A stretch of DNA of 15,487 nt from Paludibacteraceae bacterium (GTDB lineage: Bacteria > Bacteroidota > Bacteroidia > Bacteroidales > Paludibacteraceae), in assembly GCA_023227695.1 (NCBI GenBank), contig JALNVE010000040.1, forward strand, positions 1 to 15,487. Direction: 5' to 3'. Every line of letters begins with the position of its first letter. Position 1 is the first letter of the stretch. The notes under the pieces were generated by a model that was not told the origin of the DNA, did no database searches, and saw only the letters and a program-made list of their open reading frames with translations. Both the position numbers and the translations under genes were made by a program. Of the stretch, positions 13,488 through 15,487 are shown piece by piece.

Positions 13488-14920
13488 GGTAAATTGGTGA
13501 GAGATTTTTTGCGAAACAGAAAGAGACCGAGGAACATGAGTCCACCGTTAACAATCAGCATTTCATAACCCATGCTATAACCATAAGCGTTAACAAGGAG
13601 AGCGTTCAGACCATAAGTCAGAGATGGCGCTAAGATTGCTACAAAAGGAATCCACGAGGTACGGATAAACCATTTGGTAAAGAGGCCAAACGCAAACAAA
13701 CCTAACAACGGTCCATACATATAAGAGACAATCGTATAAATCATATCAATAGCACTACTACCCTCCAAAGAATGGAACACAAGAACTAGTAACACCATTA
13801 AACCAGAGAAAAGAGTATGTAATAGCTTTCTGTAGGTTCTTACTGTACGCTCATCTCCGTTTTCCATGCGCAATATATCTAAGGTAAAAGATGTTGCCAA
13901 AGAGGTCAATGCAGAATCAGCACTTGAGAATGCCGAAGCTATCATACCAATGATAAAACAGCCTATCGTAAAAGTGCCCGTTTGAGAGGCAAAAAACGGC
14001 AGCAATTTATCGCCAGATGTTGGCAAGGCCACTCCTATCTGATTAAAATAGAGAATAATAAGCACACCCAACGCCAGAAAAAGCATATTTACAGGAATGA
14101 AAGAAAAGCCATACGACAACATATTTTTTCGAGATAAACGCAGGTTCTTGCAAGAAAGATTCTTCTGCATTATATCCTGATCCAAACCTGTCATGACAAC
14201 CACAACGAACACACCGCTGAAAAACTGTTTGAAGAAATTCTGACGGCTATGCCAATCGTCAAAAACAAACATTTGGGAATAATCGCTTTGAGCAACAGCA
14301 GTCACGGCCTCCCCTATATTGAAATCCAACAAGGTCATTGCCTCCACTATCAGTAAAAGAAGAGCTAAAAGAAGGAAGAATGTCTGAATAAAGTCGGTCC
14401 AAACAATGGTACGGATGCCGCTTCGGTAGGTATATAGCCAAATCACAAAAAGGACAAAGATGGTGGTTGCATAGAATGGTAAATTCATCTCTTCAAAAAT
14501 AAACTGCTGCAAGACCAGCACTACAACGTAGAGTTTAGCCGCAGAGCTTACCAACTTCGATAAAATGAAAAATGCCGCACCTGTTTGCCTTGCCCTAATG
14601 CCAAATCGGATCTCCAAATAACCATAAATACTGGTAAGATTTAACCTATAATAAAGAGGAAGAAGAATATATACCACAACCAAATAGCCGAAGAAAAAAC
14701 CGATACACATCTGTATATAGGTAAAATCAATGGAACGGACCCATCCAGGAACGGAGACAAACGTCACGCCTGATATCGTAGCACCTATCATTCCGAAAGC
14801 CACGACATACCATGGAGACTTCCTAGAACCTGAAAAATAATCGGCATTGCTTTGTTTTCTTCCCGTTAGAAAAGAGACAAACAAAAGCAACAAAACATAC
14901 AGCGAAACTAATAACAGCAT
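13481..14920 (-). CDS. Sodium:solute symporter (SLC5/SSS family)
   Basis: A 479-aa inner-membrane secondary transporter with about 13 TM helices that couples solute uptake to Na+. Family signatures are GATISGVTFVSVPGW (46-60), YRSGIRTIVWTDFIQ (165-179), GLDQDIMQKNLSCKN (244-258) and the Na+-site region SAFSSADSALTSLAT (328-342). The substrate cannot be read from sequence; Bacteroidetes members are variously placed with sugar, sialic acid or amino acid genes, and nothing here guides the choice. I used the ATG at 14920; a GTG immediately precedes it. It lies between yidC and menA with separate promoter and terminator signals on its upstream side, so it appears to be its own unit. Confidence 0.9.
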   Translation of the reverse strand: MLLLVSLYVLLLLFVSFLTGRKQSNADYFSGSRKSPWYVVAFGMIGATISGVTFVSVPGWVRSIDFTYIQMCIGFFFGYLVVVYILLPLYYRLNLTSIYGYLEIRFGIRARQTGAAFFILSKLVSSAAKLYVVVLVLQQFIFEEMNLPFYATTIFVLFVIWLYTYRSGIRTIVWTDFIQTFFLLLALLLLIVEAMTLLDFNIGEAVTAVAQSDYSQMFVFDDWHSRQNFFKQFFSGVFVVVVMTGLDQDIMQKNLSCKNLRLSRKNMLSYGFSFIPVNMLFLALGVLIILYFNQIGVALPTSGDKLLPFFASQTGTFTIGCFIIGMIASAFSSADSALTSLATSFTLDILRMENGDERTVRTYRKLLHTLFSGLMVLLVLVFHSLEGSSAIDMIYTIVSYMYGPLLGLFAFGLFTKWFIRTSWIPFVAILAPSLTYGLNALLVNAYGYSMGYEMLIVNGGLMFLGLFLFRKKSLTNLPA

Positions 14921-14936
14921 CACAACTAATTTTATG

Positions 14937-14944
14937 CAAAAGTA
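14937..14944 (-). promoter_or_regulatory. Candidate -7 box for the symporter gene
   Basis: TACTTTTG on the minus strand is a perfect -7 match and is identical to the prfC -7 box. At the 20-base spacing the -33 position reads TCTT, a poor match. The leader would be only about 10 bases. Confidence 0.45.
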
Positions 14945-14995
14945 TAAAAAGAGGAGGAAAGGTTAAGAGGAAGATTGTTTTTTAACCAAGAAAAG

Positions 14996-15010
14996 GCGCC
15001 CGATGGGCGC
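14996..15010 (-). terminator. Second terminator downstream of yidC
   Basis: GCGCCC and GGGCGC form a perfect 6-bp GC stem over a GAT loop. On the minus strand it is followed by CTTTTCTT. It lies just beyond the first yidC terminator and before the symporter promoter, and acts as a probable backup. It could also function on the plus strand, where AAAAA follows instead of T, so the minus direction is favoured. Confidence 0.55.
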
Positions 15011-15039
15011 AAAAATAATTAGACCAATTGGTATAATAT

Positions 15040-15069
15040 AAAAAAGGGTCGAAAAATTCCGACCCTTTT
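15040..15069 (-). terminator. Intrinsic terminator of yidC
   Basis: AAAAGGGTCG (15042-15051) pairs perfectly with CGACCCTTTT (15060-15069) over an 8-base loop. On the minus strand the stem ends in a run of six T residues followed by ATATT. It lies 21 bases after the yidC stop codon. Confidence 0.85.
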
Positions 15070-15089
15070 CTATTCTGATATTTAAAAAA

Positions 15090-15487
15090 TTATTTCTTTT
15101 TCTGCATGTTCTGCTGCTCCTGAGCTTGTTTTTGAAGATCTTCCAAACGTTGCATCCAAGAGCTCTTCTTCTGAGGCTTCTTTCTGTTCTCATGGATTTT
15201 TTGCAACAACTTATCCTCGTCAACAAAACGACGAATAGCAAAAGTTTGGATAATCGTGATCAACAAGGATATGAAATAGTAGTAGCTAAGACCTGATGCG
15301 TAGTCGTTGAAGATGAACAAGAAGAAAACTGGCATTAAATACATCATGTACTTCATCATTGGCATCTGTTGCGAACCCGTATCTGTCATGCTCATGTTTA
15401 CCTTCGTATAGATAATGTTTGTAACGGTCATCAACAAACAGAACAAACTAACGTGGTCTCCGTAGAACGGAATTGAGAATGGAAGGG
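15090..15487 (-). CDS. yidC: Membrane protein insertase YidC, C-terminal part (5' end beyond window)
   Basis: The last 132 or so codons of a YidC/Oxa1 insertase. It places proteins into the inner membrane alone or with SecYEG. The frame is open to the right edge. The residues before the first in-window start-like codon still read as YidC (IPFYGDHVSLF), so the gene is cut by the window, not truncated. Visible are the end of the conserved core (LLMTVTNIIYTKVN), the QMPMMKYMMYLMPVFFLFIFN helix, a final TM helix (YYYFISLLITIIQTF), then a cytoplasmic tail. The tail is rich in Lys and Gln (about 45 residues ending NMQKKK) and probably contacts the ribosome, as in other YidC proteins with basic tails. 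Confidence 0.95.
   Translation of the reverse strand, partial: LPFSIPFYGDHVSLFCLLMTVTNIIYTKVNMSMTDTGSQQMPMMKYMMYLMPVFFLFIFNDYASGLSYYYFISLLITIIQTFAIRRFVDEDKLLQKIHENRKKPQKKSSWMQRLEDLQKQAQEQQNMQKKK

Noticed and set aside
149..15487. A new defence, secretion or biosynthetic system spanning several genes
   Set aside because: Every sizeable gene matches a known family with housekeeping or stand-alone roles. The GH5 gene has no SusCD partners and the phosphatase no kinase, so there is no multi-gene cluster to propose.

Overview
The window reads as chromosomal DNA of a member of the Bacteroidales (Bacteroidetes). Four points suggest this. Candidate promoters follow the Bacteroidetes pattern (a -7 box TAnnTTTG with a -33 box near TTTG), and start codons lack clear Shine-Dalgarno sequences. 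A secreted glycoside hydrolase ends in a type IX secretion (T9SS) sorting domain. Menaquinone genes are present, and the YidC, TrmD and RF3 proteins look like Bacteroidales versions. I cannot name a genus. The content is mostly ordinary core metabolism and translation, with no phage, insertion sequence, CRISPR array, or tRNA or rRNA gene that I can see.

Layout, left to right. A GH5 endoglucanase with a CBM6-like domain and T9SS tail (minus strand) stands alone, with its own terminator and a candidate promoter about 200 bases upstream of its start. Next on the minus strand come a tyrosine phosphatase of the CX5R type, a six-TM voltage-gated K+ channel with a C-terminal zinc ribbon, the manganese exporter mntP, and metY (O-acetylhomoserine sulfhydrylase). 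metY is divergent from prfC (RF3, plus strand), and each has a clear promoter in the shared 213-base gap. prfC is followed by trmD (plus strand), with a short GC-rich repeat and hairpin block between them. trmD converges on menD.

The right third is the menaquinone block on the minus strand, transcribed menA, menF, menD. menA and menF overlap by 10 bases. menF and menD are separated by about 356 bases holding an elaborate nested-palindrome repeat element. Upstream of menA lie an SLC5-type sodium:solute symporter and, after tandem terminators, the 3' end of yidC, which runs off the right edge.

How the genes fit together: menF makes isochorismate, menD makes SEPHCHC, and menA prenylates DHNA at the other end of the pathway; menB, menC, menE and menH are not in the window. 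prfC and trmD serve translation, and yidC serves membrane protein insertion. metY, mntP, the channel and the phosphatase share a strand but not an obvious pathway. No new multi-gene system is evident. The best non-coding signals are the menF-menD palindromic element (with a possible menD promoter at its edge), a short related fragment at the symporter 3' end, the GACGGGGCACG repeats before trmD, and four promoters with an identical 20-base spacer.
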